This document shows, piece after piece, positions 26,833 to 36,287 of a stretch of DNA of 64,000 nucleotides (positions within the stretch are counted from its first letter, which is position 1; the number at the start of each line of letters is the position of its first letter). The DNA is from Saprospiraceae bacterium (lineage in GTDB: Bacteria; Bacteroidota; Bacteroidia; Chitinophagales; Saprospiraceae). A model generated the notes under the pieces. The model was not told where the DNA came from. It made no database searches and saw only the letters and a list, made by a program, of their open reading frames with translations. Location of the stretch: NCBI GenBank assembly GCA_027080725.1, contig JALWRC010000038.1, forward strand, positions 3,206-67,205. The letters are read 5' to 3'. Made by a program: the position numbers and the translations under genes.

Positions 26833-29800
26833 TTGTTGCTCAATAATCATACATATTACAGTTTGCGATACGGGTGTTTTTCGGAAGAAGAGCTCCTGCA
26901 GATGGCGGTGGAACACGGATACCGCACCCTCGCCCTCACGGATGTAAACAACACTTCGGCATGTCTCAATTTTTTGCGGATGGCTCCCCGGTACGGGATA
27001 CACCCTGTCGTTGGGGTTGCCTTTCACCGGGGATTGTCCGGGAAGCCCTTGTATGTGGGCCTCGCCCGGACCAACGAAGGATTTTATCATCTCAATGCCT
27101 TTTTGTCGCAGTATTTGCAAGGAGAGATCGAGTTGCCGGACCGGGCCCCTCCGCTGCCGGACGTGCACTTTGTGTATCCGCTCGAGCGGTTTTATCCGGA
27201 GCCGGCAGCGGATTTGGAGCGTTTGTTGGAGGATTTATCCTTGACAGAAAATGAGTGGGTAGGGGTGCGGGTAGAGGAGCTAGACCATAAACTGTCCCTG
27301 TTCCGGCGTATACCCGTCGACAGAGCCGTCATCTGGCACCCGGTCACCTTCCGCAATAAGACAGACTTCAATGTGCACCGGATATTGCGTGCTATTGATG
27401 CCAATGTGCTACTGAGTCAGGAGAACAAAGGGCATATCGCCCGTCCGCAAGAGCAAATGGTGCACCGAGAGGCCTTGTGTCAACCATTTCATACCCATCC
27501 CCAACTCATCGCCAACACCCGGTCACTGCTCGAAAGCTGCCGGGTGGCCTTTGAGTTTGACAATTCGGAGAAGACGCAAAACCAGCGCAGTTATACGGGG
27601 TCCGTTAAGGAGGATGAAGCGCTTCTGCTGCAGCTCGCCCTGGACGGGTTGCAGACGCGTTATGGAGAGGATGTGACGCAGGAGATTATCGATCGCGTGC
27701 ACAAGGAGCTGGCACTCGTTCGCCACAAGAATTTCGTTTCGTACTTCCTTATCAACTGGGACATTGTCGAGTATGCCCGGCGCAAGGGGTATTTTTATAT
27801 TGGCAGGGGAAGTGGGGCCAACAGTATCATCGCTTACCTGCTGGGCATTACCGACGTGGATCCCATCGCCTTGGATTTGTATTTTGAGCGATTTATCAAT
27901 TTACACCGGCAGAGCCCACCCGATTTTGACCTGGATTTTTCGTGGAAGGACCGGCAAGATGTTACGCGCTACATCTTTGAACGCTTCCCCAATGTGGCCT
28001 TGTTGGCGACGTACAACACCTTCCGGTACCGGGGGGCAGTCAGGGAAGTAGCCAAAGTGTTCGGACTGCCCCGCGATGAGATAGACCGCCTTGCGCGCGG
28101 GCAGGTGCGGGGATTTAGTAATGATAAGCACGCCCAATTGGTTTTGCGCTATGCCGCGTTGCTACAGGGGAAGCCCAACCATTTGGGGATTCACTCGAGT
28201 GGCATTCTGATATCGGAGCGACCATTTCACTGGTTTTCTGCCACGTTTGTACCTCCCAAGGGATTTCCCACCGTCCAATACGATATGGTAATCGCGGAGG
28301 ATGTAGGGCACCACAAATTTGATATCCTCGGCCAACGGGGGTTGCCCAAAATTAAAGATGCCCTCCGGATTATCCGCGAGAATAATCCCGGGCAGGAGGC
28401 CATAGATATCCGGGATATTCCGCGATTTATCCGGGATGAAGGCGTGCGAAGTCTATTGAGTAAGGGCGATTGCATGGGTTGTTTTTATATCGAATCTCCG
28501 GCAATGCGCATGCTGTTGCGCAAGCTGGGTACGGATGATTATCCCGGTCTGGTGGCCGCGAGCTCGATTATACGCCCGGGTGTGGCGCGCAGTGGGATGA
28601 TGGATGAGTATATCCTGCGGTCCAAGTATCCGGACCGGGCGGCAAAGCGGGCACATCCCAGGTTGTTGGAACTCTTGCCCGAGACCTACGGAGTAATGGT
28701 GTATCAAGAGGATGTCATCCGGGTGGCGCATCATTTTGCGGGGTTGACCCTTGGGGAAGCCGATGTTTTGCGCCGGGCGATGAGCGGAAAGTTTCGCTCG
28801 CGCACCGTTTTTGATGACGTCCGCCGCAAGTTCTTCTCCAACTGCGCGGAGCGCGGATACACACTGAAGGACACGCAGGAGATTTGGCGGCAGATCGAGA
28901 GTTTTGCGGGATATGCGTTTGCCAAGGGGCATTCGGCCTCCTACGCCGTGGAGAGTTACCAATGCCTGTATTTAAAGGCGCACTGGCCGTTGGAGTATAT
29001 GGTGGCCGTAATCAATAATGGCGGAGGCTTTTACAGCGCAGAGACATATGTGCGAGAGGCCCGGAGGTGGGGCGGGCGGATTCATTTGCCGTGTGTGCAG
29101 CGCGGAGCGGTGGAGACGACGATCGAGGGCCGGGATATTTATCTCGGACTCGGGATGATTCAGGGGCTGCGGGAGGAGTTCTTGTATGAAATGGTCGAAG
29201 AGCGAAGAAATCGAGGACCCTACAAGCATCTGGAGGACTTCATGCGCCGGACGAATATCGGCATCGAGTCCCTCGCCGTGCTCATACGCATCGGGGCACT
29301 TCGATTTACGGGTTTATCCAAGCCGGCATTGCTGTGGCAGGCGCATTTTTTTGTGAGAGCCTTCGACGGTGCATGTTCGCTGCCCTTGCTCTTCGAGCCT
29401 GAAGTACGGACGTTTGCGTTGCCCGGCTTCGATGCTTCCACCGTAGAGGACGCCTACGATCAGATGGAGCTGCTGGGCTTCCCATTGTGCAATCCATTCG
29501 AACTGCTGCCGGAGCGCACCGGAGAGGGGGTGTCGGCCGCTAATTTGCCGGTATTTTTGCGGCGGGAGGTAATTATTTACGGATATTTGGTTACGTACAA
29601 AGTGACGCGCACCTCCAAGGGGGAGCGGATGTTTTTCGGCACCTTTAGAGATGAGCACGGGGAACTGTTTGACACGGTGCATTTCCCCGATGTGGCGCGG
29701 AGATATCCCTTTCGGGGGCGGGGGATATATCGCATGAGTGGTAAGGTGACGGTCTCATTTGATTTTTACAGCATCGAGGTGCACACCCTTTCGAGGGTAC

Positions 29801-29874
29801 ATTTTATGCAGGATCCGCGGACTGAAGGGCAGACGCAAACGCCGGTTCCTGCCGGGAGACAGAGCGAGCGTTGA
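26833..29874 (+). CDS. DNA polymerase III alpha subunit homologue (DnaE2-like, error-prone type)
   Basis: 1013 residues, shorter than replicative DnaE (about 1150-1200) and lacking the long C-terminal clamp/tau-binding extension. N-terminal PHP-like domain begins NNHTYYSLRYGCFSEEELLQ. The palm catalytic motif PDFDLDFSW has Asp366 and Asp368. GRGSGANSIIAYLLG and AFAKGHSASYAVESYQCLYLKAHWPLEYM are typical of C-family polymerases, and an OB fold follows near 900-980. The start is TTG: the only upstream ATG reads into TAG. DnaE2 polymerases do mutagenic translesion synthesis, normally with ImuA/ImuB, which are absent here. A 13-mer copy at 27483 lies inside the gene. Confidence 0.9.
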   Translation: MLLNNHTYYSLRYGCFSEEELLQMAVEHGYRTLALTDVNNTSACLNFLRMAPRYGIHPVVGVAFHRGLSGKPLYVGLARTNEGFYHLNAFLSQYLQGEIELPDRAPPLPDVHFVYPLERFYPEPAADLERLLEDLSLTENEWVGVRVEELDHKLSLFRRIPVDRAVIWHPVTFRNKTDFNVHRILRAIDANVLLSQENKGHIARPQEQMVHREALCQPFHTHPQLIANTRSLLESCRVAFEFDNSEKTQNQRSYTGSVKEDEALLLQLALDGLQTRYGEDVTQEIIDRVHKELALVRHKNFVSYFLINWDIVEYARRKGYFYIGRGSGANSIIAYLLGITDVDPIALDLYFERFINLHRQSPPDFDLDFSWKDRQDVTRYIFERFPNVALLATYNTFRYRGAVREVAKVFGLPRDEIDRLARGQVRGFSNDKHAQLVLRYAALLQGKPNHLGIHSSGILISERPFHWFSATFVPPKGFPTVQYDMVIAEDVGHHKFDILGQRGLPKIKDALRIIRENNPGQEAIDIRDIPRFIRDEGVRSLLSKGDCMGCFYIESPAMRMLLRKLGTDDYPGLVAASSIIRPGVARSGMMDEYILRSKYPDRAAKRAHPRLLELLPETYGVMVYQEDVIRVAHHFAGLTLGEADVLRRAMSGKFRSRTVFDDVRRKFFSNCAERGYTLKDTQEIWRQIESFAGYAFAKGHSASYAVESYQCLYLKAHWPLEYMVAVINNGGGFYSAETYVREARRWGGRIHLPCVQRGAVETTIEGRDIYLGLGMIQGLREEFLYEMVEERRNRGPYKHLEDFMRRTNIGIESLAVLIRIGALRFTGLSKPALLWQAHFFVRAFDGACSLPLLFEPEVRTFALPGFDASTVEDAYDQMELLGFPLCNPFELLPERTGEGVSAANLPVFLRREVIIYGYLVTYKVTRTSKGERMFFGTFRDEHGELFDTVHFPDVARRYPFRGRGIYRMSGKVTVSFDFYSIEVHTLSRVHFMQDPRTEGQTQTPVPAGRQSER

Positions 29875-30033
29875 GGCGGAGGATACCGGAGATGAGTGCT
29901 CCGGAGATGAAATAACTACAGTGTACTATTTCATGCCTGCAAGAAAACTCTTCAAAATTAGAAATGTATCTAATAATCCTGATTTGTTTACTAAGGTTTT
30001 TATTGATTTGTCTCATCTTTGTCCCTGTCAATA

Positions 30034-31143
30034 ATGCAGTTATTAAATAATTTAAAGATGAAGAACCCAACACCATCAAAATCAGAAACGAAGGAGGTAA
30101 AGTTTAGAGTAGGTAGAACGGTGACGCAACTTGTCTTATTCTGCGGAGTAAGCCTCTTTCTACTGTGCTGCAACAACCCCAAAAGGGATGCAGGCACCCG
30201 TAATGAAACCTCCATCGTTATGGGAAAAGCAAAGATTGCATTTCCTGAGGAGATTACGATAAGGGGCATTGCCCAGAATCCCGAAGGAATAGAATACGAC
30301 AATAATGATCAAACGTTCCTTTTGAGTTCACTGAATGCAGGTCCAATCATAAAAGTACATCTCGATGGGACGTATGAGCCATTTACTACCGGAGAACCCT
30401 TTCCTATGTCTACTGCCGGACTACACGTTGACCGGAAACACAACAGATTGCTCGTAGCTGCCTTCAGTCTTCCGGAACTGATAGACAATGACCCGAAGAC
30501 GAAGGGCGCAGCTCATTTGAGGATATATGATTTAAAGACCGGCAGGATGCAAAAGGATGTTGACTTAGCTACTTTATTGCCCGGCGCCAATGCTTATTTT
30601 GCCAATGATGTGGCAGTCGATGGAGCCGGCAATGTGTATGTTTCGGATTGGTATGCCCGGGTCGTATACAAGGTGGATACATCCGGCAAGCCCGGTGTTT
30701 TCTGGAAGAATGAAACAGGTATTTCCAGTGGGGCTAATGGCTTGGATGTACATCCGGACGGATATTTGTTGGTCTCTTTGGTGCGTGTTAACGACCAAGG
30801 GCTTTACACAGATTATGGCCTGGTCAACATCCCGTTAAGCGACCCAAGTTCAGCTAAGCTGGTGGACTTCCCAAACGGTGGTTACGCCGGTTTTGATGGC
30901 ATGGTGCTCAATGCCAAAGGGAATGTAGTAGGAGTCACCAACAACGGTAAATCCCCCGGTGGCAACACCTTAGTCGAATTGTCGAGTAAAGACAACTGGA
31001 AGTCTGCTCAAGTAATCCATTCGAAAGCCATCACCCCGAGTACGACCGTGGCAACGACTCCGGAAGGCAAGTACTACATTATCAACCAGGATTTCACCAA
31101 AGACGAGGCCACAACCTGGACGATTCAACAAATCGAATGGTAG
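30034..31143 (+). CDS. SMP-30/gluconolactonase-like beta-propeller protein, probable lipoprotein
   Basis: About 369 residues from the ATG at 30034; a second ATG at 30058 is equally possible. A hydrophobic segment QLVLFCGVSLFLLCCNN looks like a lipoprotein signal preceded by an unusually long basic N-terminus. A six-bladed propeller follows: NPEGIEYDNNDQTFLLSS, AGLHVDRKHNRLLVAAF, FANDVAVDGAGNVYVSDWY, GANGLDVHPDGYLLVSL. The family hydrolyses lactones or esters or binds sugars; no specific substrate can be named. It is the last gene before the CRISPR array, and there is no link to it. Confidence 0.75.
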   Translation: MQLLNNLKMKNPTPSKSETKEVKFRVGRTVTQLVLFCGVSLFLLCCNNPKRDAGTRNETSIVMGKAKIAFPEEITIRGIAQNPEGIEYDNNDQTFLLSSLNAGPIIKVHLDGTYEPFTTGEPFPMSTAGLHVDRKHNRLLVAAFSLPELIDNDPKTKGAAHLRIYDLKTGRMQKDVDLATLLPGANAYFANDVAVDGAGNVYVSDWYARVVYKVDTSGKPGVFWKNETGISSGANGLDVHPDGYLLVSLVRVNDQGLYTDYGLVNIPLSDPSSAKLVDFPNGGYAGFDGMVLNAKGNVVGVTNNGKSPGGNTLVELSSKDNWKSAQVIHSKAITPSTTVATTPEGKYYIINQDFTKDEATTWTIQQIEW

Positions 31144-31250
31144 ATCGAGGGGTTGCTATCGGAAAAGTATTTTCCCGGAGCATTAGATAATGCTACGAAA
31201 TTGAATAAAAAAACTGTTTGCTGTCTGCTTCGAATTTTGTTGCAATAAAT

Positions 31251-31281
31251 GGGGGGGGTGACAATAGAGGTGCGATAAAGG
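31251..31281 (-). repeat. Degenerate terminal CRISPR repeat
   Basis: At the position expected for one more repeat (37 bases before the first intact one), GGTGCGATAAAG (31269-31280) matches the repeat end GGTGCGATTAAAAG apart from two missing bases. The rest has decayed. A decayed repeat marks the old, leader-distal end of the array. Confidence 0.6.
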
Positions 31282-31318
31282 TGTGATGGCCGCAGGCATC
31301 CCGATCCCTCCCCGCTTC

Positions 31319-33959
31319 GTTTCAATTCCTGAAATGGTGCGATTAAAAGAGCAATAATGCAAGGGGTAAATGCGGCGGTACTTGGTTTCAATTCCTGAAA
31401 TGGTGCGATTAAAAGTGATCATGTGCGAGATTTTCGGCGTCATATAGGTGTGTTTCAATTCCTGAAATGGTGCGATTAAAAGAAAGCAATTCAGGGTGCG
31501 TCTATATAGGGTACCAAGCGTTTCAATTCCTGAAATGGTGCGATTAAAAGTGGGGGCGCCCCTTATGCGTATGTGGTGAAGGCTTGTTTCAATTCCTGAA
31601 ATGGTGCGATTAAAAGACGATTTAATATATCCTACTCATTTTCTGTCACTTAGTTTCAATTCCTGAAATGGTGCGATTAAAAGAGGTTCGAGAGAGAACA
31701 GGGAAGTTTACTGAAATTTGGTTTCAATTCCTGAAATGGTGCGATTAAAAGAGAGCTCGCCAGGAACGCCTCGGCAAACTATAAGAGTTTCAATTCCTGA
31801 AATGGTGCGATTAAAAGTTCTTGACACTCGAGAAATACAAGATCGCAGCCACGTTTCAATTCCTGAAATGGTGCGATTAAAAGTTCTATGTTATACTGAG
31901 GGGCAGTTTGATGGAACTTAGTTTCAATTCCTGAAATGGTGCGATTAAAAGGAAATAGAGTTTACACCGGGCTATCCATCAAAATTGTTTCAATTCCTGA
32001 AATGGTGCGATTAAAAGTTGCCCCCAGGGCTTCAACCTGCATTTTTGGTCTAGTTTCAATTCCTGAAATGGTGCGATTAAAAGAGCTCTTTCGGGGTCGC
32101 TGTTGAGCGATTCCATTGTTGTTTCAATTCCTGAAATGGTGCGATTAAAAGCAAAAAAAAGACAACCCTCAAATCTTATGTAGAGACGTTTCAATTCCTG
32201 AAATGGTGCGATTAAAAGCACGGACAGTGTCCAGCGTCCTCGGCTTGAAGTCGAGTTTCAATTCCTGAAATGGTGCGATTAAAAGTTCACTTCATCGAAT
32301 TGTACTATTTTGTTGTGCCCTGTTTCAATTCCTGAAATGGTGCGATTAAAAGGTCCAGTAGCCTACCTTACTGAGGTAGCTTACAGCGTTTCAATTCCTG
32401 AAATGGTGCGATTAAAAGGAAGTCCCGGACACAATGCAAGAGGGTGCGAAATAGTTTCAATTCCTGAAATGGTGCGATTAAAAGTGTTTGTGAAACGCAA
32501 GACCCAATACAACCACCTTTGTTTCAATTCCTGAAATGGTGCGATTAAAAGCAACATGGCTACCGGATGCGGAGATAAAAAAATGCTTGTTTCAATTCCT
32601 GAAATGGTGCGATTAAAAGTTCGTTTCATTTATTCCTACGTGTCCCGATTGGTCAAGTTTCAATTCCTGAAATGGTGCGATTAAAAGATTGAAAGCGCGA
32701 GGCACATATCGAGATGACCGGCATGTTTCAATTCCTGAAATGGTGCGATTAAAAGATGATTTGGCGCAAGAATATTGCACCGGATTGGCAAAGTTTCAAT
32801 TCCTGAAATGGTGCGATTAAAAGAGCCGTATTAAGAATCCACTCAAGAGAGTCTTATTCGTTTCAATTCCTGAAATGGTGCGATTAAAAGGCGGAATTTA
32901 AGACGGGGTACATTACCTTCCATTAGTTTCAATTCCTGAAATGGTGCGATTAAAAGAACCAAGGACAACTTCGATTTTATTCAAACTTTCTGTTTCAATT
33001 CCTGAAATGGTGCGATTAAAAGAAAAACTACTACGCTTCTACTATCCTATCAAATGTGTTTCAATTCCTGAAATGGTGCGATTAAAAGCAAGGAAAAACA
33101 AAAGATGCTTCGAAGGGCGAGAAATGTTTCAATTCCTGAAATGGTGCGATTAAAAGAGTTATGAAATGTTATTTAATCGACGATCGAAACAAGTTTCAAT
33201 TCCTGAAATGGTGCGATTAAAAGAAACATGCATTGTTGTATCACCTTTTTTAATATCTGTTTCAATTCCTGAAATGGTGCGATTAAAAGTCGATCCCTTC
33301 AAGCGGTTTGCCTTCGGCCATTTTTGTTTCAATTCCTGAAATGGTGCGATTAAAAGCGGGCTGCGATTACTGCTCGATCTTCCTGAGTATGTTGTTTCAA
33401 TTCCTGAAATGGTGCGATTAAAAGTTCAAAGCCTGTTTCATCTTGCCACTCCAAACCAAAGTTTCAATTCCTGAAATGGTGCGATTAAAAGCCCTGTGTC
33501 ATCATCCGTTTGCGTGTGCCCTCCTATGTTTCAATTCCTGAAATGGTGCGATTAAAAGTTCTTTTTGTATTTCTCGACTATGTGTCCATAAAAAAGTTTC
33601 AATTCCTGAAATGGTGCGATTAAAAGCCCCATCGCCCGATTAATCTCATACTCCGTAAAAAGTTTCAATTCCTGAAATGGTGCGATTAAAAGGACCGAGA
33701 GGATTGTATGAAAAATGGTGGAAGGATGTTTCAATTCCTGAAATGGTGCGATTAAAAGGTCGATCAAGGCTGGAAGTGGCGTGACGGTAACGAAGTTTCA
33801 ATTCCTGAAATGGTGCGATTAAAAGATGCATGATAACAGGTATCTGTATCATTGCCGGACATGTTTCAATTCCTGAAATGGTGCGATTAAAAGATGGCAC
33901 TTCTGTGGTTAATTTAGGGAATAACACAGTTTCAATTCCTGAAATGGTGCGATTAAAAG
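31319..33959 (-). CRISPR. CRISPR array, 40 identical 31-bp repeats, 39 spacers
   Basis: The repeat in plus orientation runs GTTTCAATTCCTGAAATGGT followed by GCGATTAAAAG. All 40 copies appear identical (starts 31319, 31385, 31452 ... 33929; period 66-68) and the spacers are 35-37 bases. Read on the minus strand the repeat ends ATTGAAAC, the usual 5' handle of type I-B/III-like crRNAs. The cas genes and AT-rich leader lie on the right, so the array is transcribed right to left and the newest spacers are at the 33.9-kb end. An internal TTTCA/TGAAA pair gives only a weak hairpin. Perfect repeat identity suggests recent activity. Confidence 0.98.
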
Positions 33960-34166
33960 ACGTGGCAAAAATAGCAAACAATTACTGAAACTCAAGCATT
34001 TATTACTCATAATCTTCTTATAACTAACAGTAAAAATCGTCGACCTCCATTAATAGGTTTTTACCGCCCAATCGACGACATAGTAAGCAGCTTACTATCA
34101 ATCACTTCCGCGATTTTAGATTTTCCAATTATGTCAAAGAACTTTTTAGACCTATCCATCGACAAC
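33960..34166 (-). promoter_or_regulatory. CRISPR leader
   Basis: About 200 AT-rich bases between cas2 and the first (newest) repeat, the normal place for the leader that holds the array promoter and integration anchor. Contains the inverted repeat TCGTCGA (34037-34043) / TCGACGA (34072-34078). Assigned from position and composition. Confidence 0.65.
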
Positions 34167-34451
34167 TCACAAGAAATTGTCCAACGAATTTTTTTCTACT
34201 CCTACAATGGTCTTATACATCCACTTTTCATCTCGTGAAGTGAAGATTATCAAACTGTCATAATCCTCATCCATAATTTTTTTGGCCTCTAATATCAGTT
34301 CTTTCAACTTCACTTCCGTGATATTGCCCTCAAAAACTGAATTTTGAATCCAATTTAGGTACCTTCTACATAATTTCAATAACTTTCCGGTCCTTTTTGA
34401 CTCTACGTCGTATATTAATATGCAATACATGGTTAGCTTATCTAAAATCAT
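34167..34451 (-). CDS. cas2: CRISPR-associated protein Cas2
   Basis: 94 residues from the ATG at 34451, or 87 from the internal Met that gives the usual MYCILIYDVESKRTGKLLKLC start. The Asp of YDV is the conserved family residue, followed by RRYLNWIQNSVFEGN, typical of Cas2. With Cas1 it forms the spacer-integration complex as a structural dimer. The upstream ATG has a GGTGGTAGG-like ribosome site within the end of cas1, so I keep it. It is the last gene before the leader. Confidence 0.95.
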   Translation of the reverse strand: MILDKLTMYCILIYDVESKRTGKLLKLCRRYLNWIQNSVFEGNITEVKLKELILEAKKIMDEDYDSLIIFTSRDEKWMYKTIVGVEKNSLDNFL

Positions 34452-34459
34452 TCAACAAC

Positions 34460-35467
34460 CTACCACCACATCTTAAATGGTAAGTATTCTTTTTCCATTT
34501 TCAAAAGGTATTTTGCCAGTTTATAAATTTCCAATCGTACAAGTCGCTTATAGCTTACCTTCCTTTTCAGCGATCTGTGCATAATCGTCTCTTGTAGGCG
34601 TTCTTCAAATGCACGGATAAATTTCTTTCTCCCACTTTCCTTTAAAAAACACCCATTTAGCCCTTTCTCAAAATCCGCTTTTGTGATCATTCCTTTATTC
34701 AGCAGCTTAAAGATAACCCTATCTACCAAAACGGGCTTAAATATTTCTGCCAAATCCAATGACAAAGAACAGCGACGTGTGCCCGGTTCATGCAGAAAAC
34801 TGATGGTCGGGTTCAGTTGGGTGTGGTATATCTGGTCGAGACACAAAGTATAACACATCATATTGCCAAACGAAATCAAGGCATTTATCTCATTCGACGG
34901 GGGTTGTTTTTCCCTATTGCCCATCTCCCACCCGGGCATTATCGACTCAAAACAACTATAGTACACCATCCTGACATTCCCCTCCAAGCCCATTACCTCC
35001 GATACGGTTTTGACTTCATTCATTGACTTCAAATACTCTTCAATCGATGTAATCCTTTCCCCCATCTCACGCCCCCGGGTATTATAATACTTCAAGTTTT
35101 TTAACATATTATATCCGGCTCCCTTCAAAAGCTGCCTGGCAATATAAAGCCTATTGTTTTTAGAAAGGTACGCTTGGGTTTGCATCACTTGCATCTTGCC
35201 TGCCAAAAGGTATTCCTTAGGCTGAAATGACCCCGTGTAATGTTCGTAATAATCAAAAAAATGCACCGGAATGCGACGCTTGCCCAAAAAGTTGTACAAG
35301 GCACTGTTGGCATCCACACTGCCGAAAATATAAAGTGCCTCCACTCCTTCAATGGGTAAATACTTAGGCTTCGACGGCTGCCCCATTGCATCCACGGCTA
35401 CAAATTTTAGAGTGTTGTCTTTGCGGCTCATCCGCCCCGGATTGAAGAGATAGTAGGTCTTTTTCAT
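34460..35467 (-). CDS. cas1: CRISPR-associated endonuclease Cas1 (type I-B-like)
   Basis: 335 residues. N-terminal beta domain starting KKTYYLFNPGRMSRKDNTL. The metal-binding catalytic triad is intact: Glu162 (GLEGNVRMVYY), His226 (FLHEPGTRR) and Asp238/Glu241 (SLDLAEIFKP). The N-terminal wording resembles Cas1 of type I-B/HMARI systems. It integrates new spacers at the leader end with Cas2. It lies 8 bases before cas2 and 53 bases after cas4, so cas4-cas1-cas2 is one operon running toward the array. Confidence 0.97.
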   Translation of the reverse strand: MKKTYYLFNPGRMSRKDNTLKFVAVDAMGQPSKPKYLPIEGVEALYIFGSVDANSALYNFLGKRRIPVHFFDYYEHYTGSFQPKEYLLAGKMQVMQTQAYLSKNNRLYIARQLLKGAGYNMLKNLKYYNTRGREMGERITSIEEYLKSMNEVKTVSEVMGLEGNVRMVYYSCFESIMPGWEMGNREKQPPSNEINALISFGNMMCYTLCLDQIYHTQLNPTISFLHEPGTRRCSLSLDLAEIFKPVLVDRVIFKLLNKGMITKADFEKGLNGCFLKESGRKKFIRAFEERLQETIMHRSLKRKVSYKRLVRLEIYKLAKYLLKMEKEYLPFKMWW

Positions 35468-35520
35468 TTTTTGACAGGATTAATAGGTTGGCATTTCATC
35501 ATTTGACTGGAATTATTTTT

Positions 35521-36066
35521 TCAGTCACCATGCCGCAATTCATTTACAAAACAAAATTCAAAATAGGAGCATCGCTTACAAATGTTCTTTTTTACCAAAA
35601 CCGGACAGACTTCTCTATTGGTAATCTCTTCTACCTGATTCTCCCAAAGAGGAATAGCCTTCCTGTCCTCATCCGATAACCATACTTCTTCCGTAATTCG
35701 TAACTTGGGATATTCAAGGATTCCATAGTTAACCAATATTCCATTTCGTTCCAGCACAAAGAGGTAGTATTTCAATTGAGCTATATGGGCATTCTCCTTT
35801 TTATTCGATTTTTTGACCTCGCGTACCACCCCGTTTCTTGCATCGTAATGGTCGATTTTTATATTTTCGATGGCCAGCTCCTGCCACTTCTGCGCCCGCT
35901 GCGAATAGCTGTGTTCGTCTATCAATTTTCCCTCTGCCACCAGTGCACTCGCCTGTTCCATAGTGATACCATTGGCAAAGAGCCATAGTTTGCGGTGGCA
36001 GAGATGCAGGTAGGCGATTTGTGTTCCGGTAACTGGCATTACTCCATTAAATTTTGTGTTTTTCAA
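35521..36066 (-). CDS. cas4: CRISPR-associated exonuclease Cas4
   Basis: 181 residues. RecB-like nuclease motifs: acidic residue in IKIDHYD (Asp72) and the E-x-K pair Glu83/Lys85 in VVREVKKS, then QLKYYLFVL. Cys23 (LHLCHRKLW) and Cys163, Cys166 and Cys172 (NICKRCSYFEFC) bind the 4Fe-4S cluster. Cas4 trims prespacers and helps select PAMs. It is the first gene of the adaptation operon. Upstream, where type I-B effector genes (cas6, cas8b, cas7, cas5, cas3) normally stand, there is a REP-like element and a RAYT gene instead. Confidence 0.95.
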   Translation of the reverse strand: MKNTKFNGVMPVTGTQIAYLHLCHRKLWLFANGITMEQASALVAEGKLIDEHSYSQRAQKWQELAIENIKIDHYDARNGVVREVKKSNKKENAHIAQLKYYLFVLERNGILVNYGILEYPKLRITEEVWLSDEDRKAIPLWENQVEEITNREVCPVLVKKNICKRCSYFEFCFVNELRHGD

Positions 36067-36117
36067 AATACCTTAGGCTAGTTGTCACACCTGATTATTA
36101 CTTTTCTTATAAATTTT

Positions 36118-36216
36118 ATTAGGGCGAGCCCCTCCTATCGTCGGGTCGGGTCATCCATGGGTTCCGCCCTTCGGGCACTCCCTTTGGTCGTCCATTCCTA
36201 CCCCTCTCGCAAATTA
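36118..36216. repeat. GC-rich REP-like element next to the RAYT gene
   Basis: A GC-rich block in otherwise AT-rich surroundings, with GGGCGAGCCCCTCC, GTCGGGTCGGG and the small hairpin CCGCCCTTCGGGC. It stands between cas4 and the RAYT, where REP substrates commonly sit. It is different in sequence from the CCCACGG palindromes elsewhere in the window. Confidence 0.5.
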
Positions 36217-36287
36217 CATCTCAATATCCAAGCCCGTGAAAATTAACCGTTCTTCCTTCCGACAAATGCTTTCCAACGCGACTCCTA

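Noticed and set aside
31718-33981. Several short frames across the CRISPR array (SIPEMVRLK or FNRTISGIET units)
   Set aside because: They are translations of the repeat unit, interrupted by spacers, not genes.
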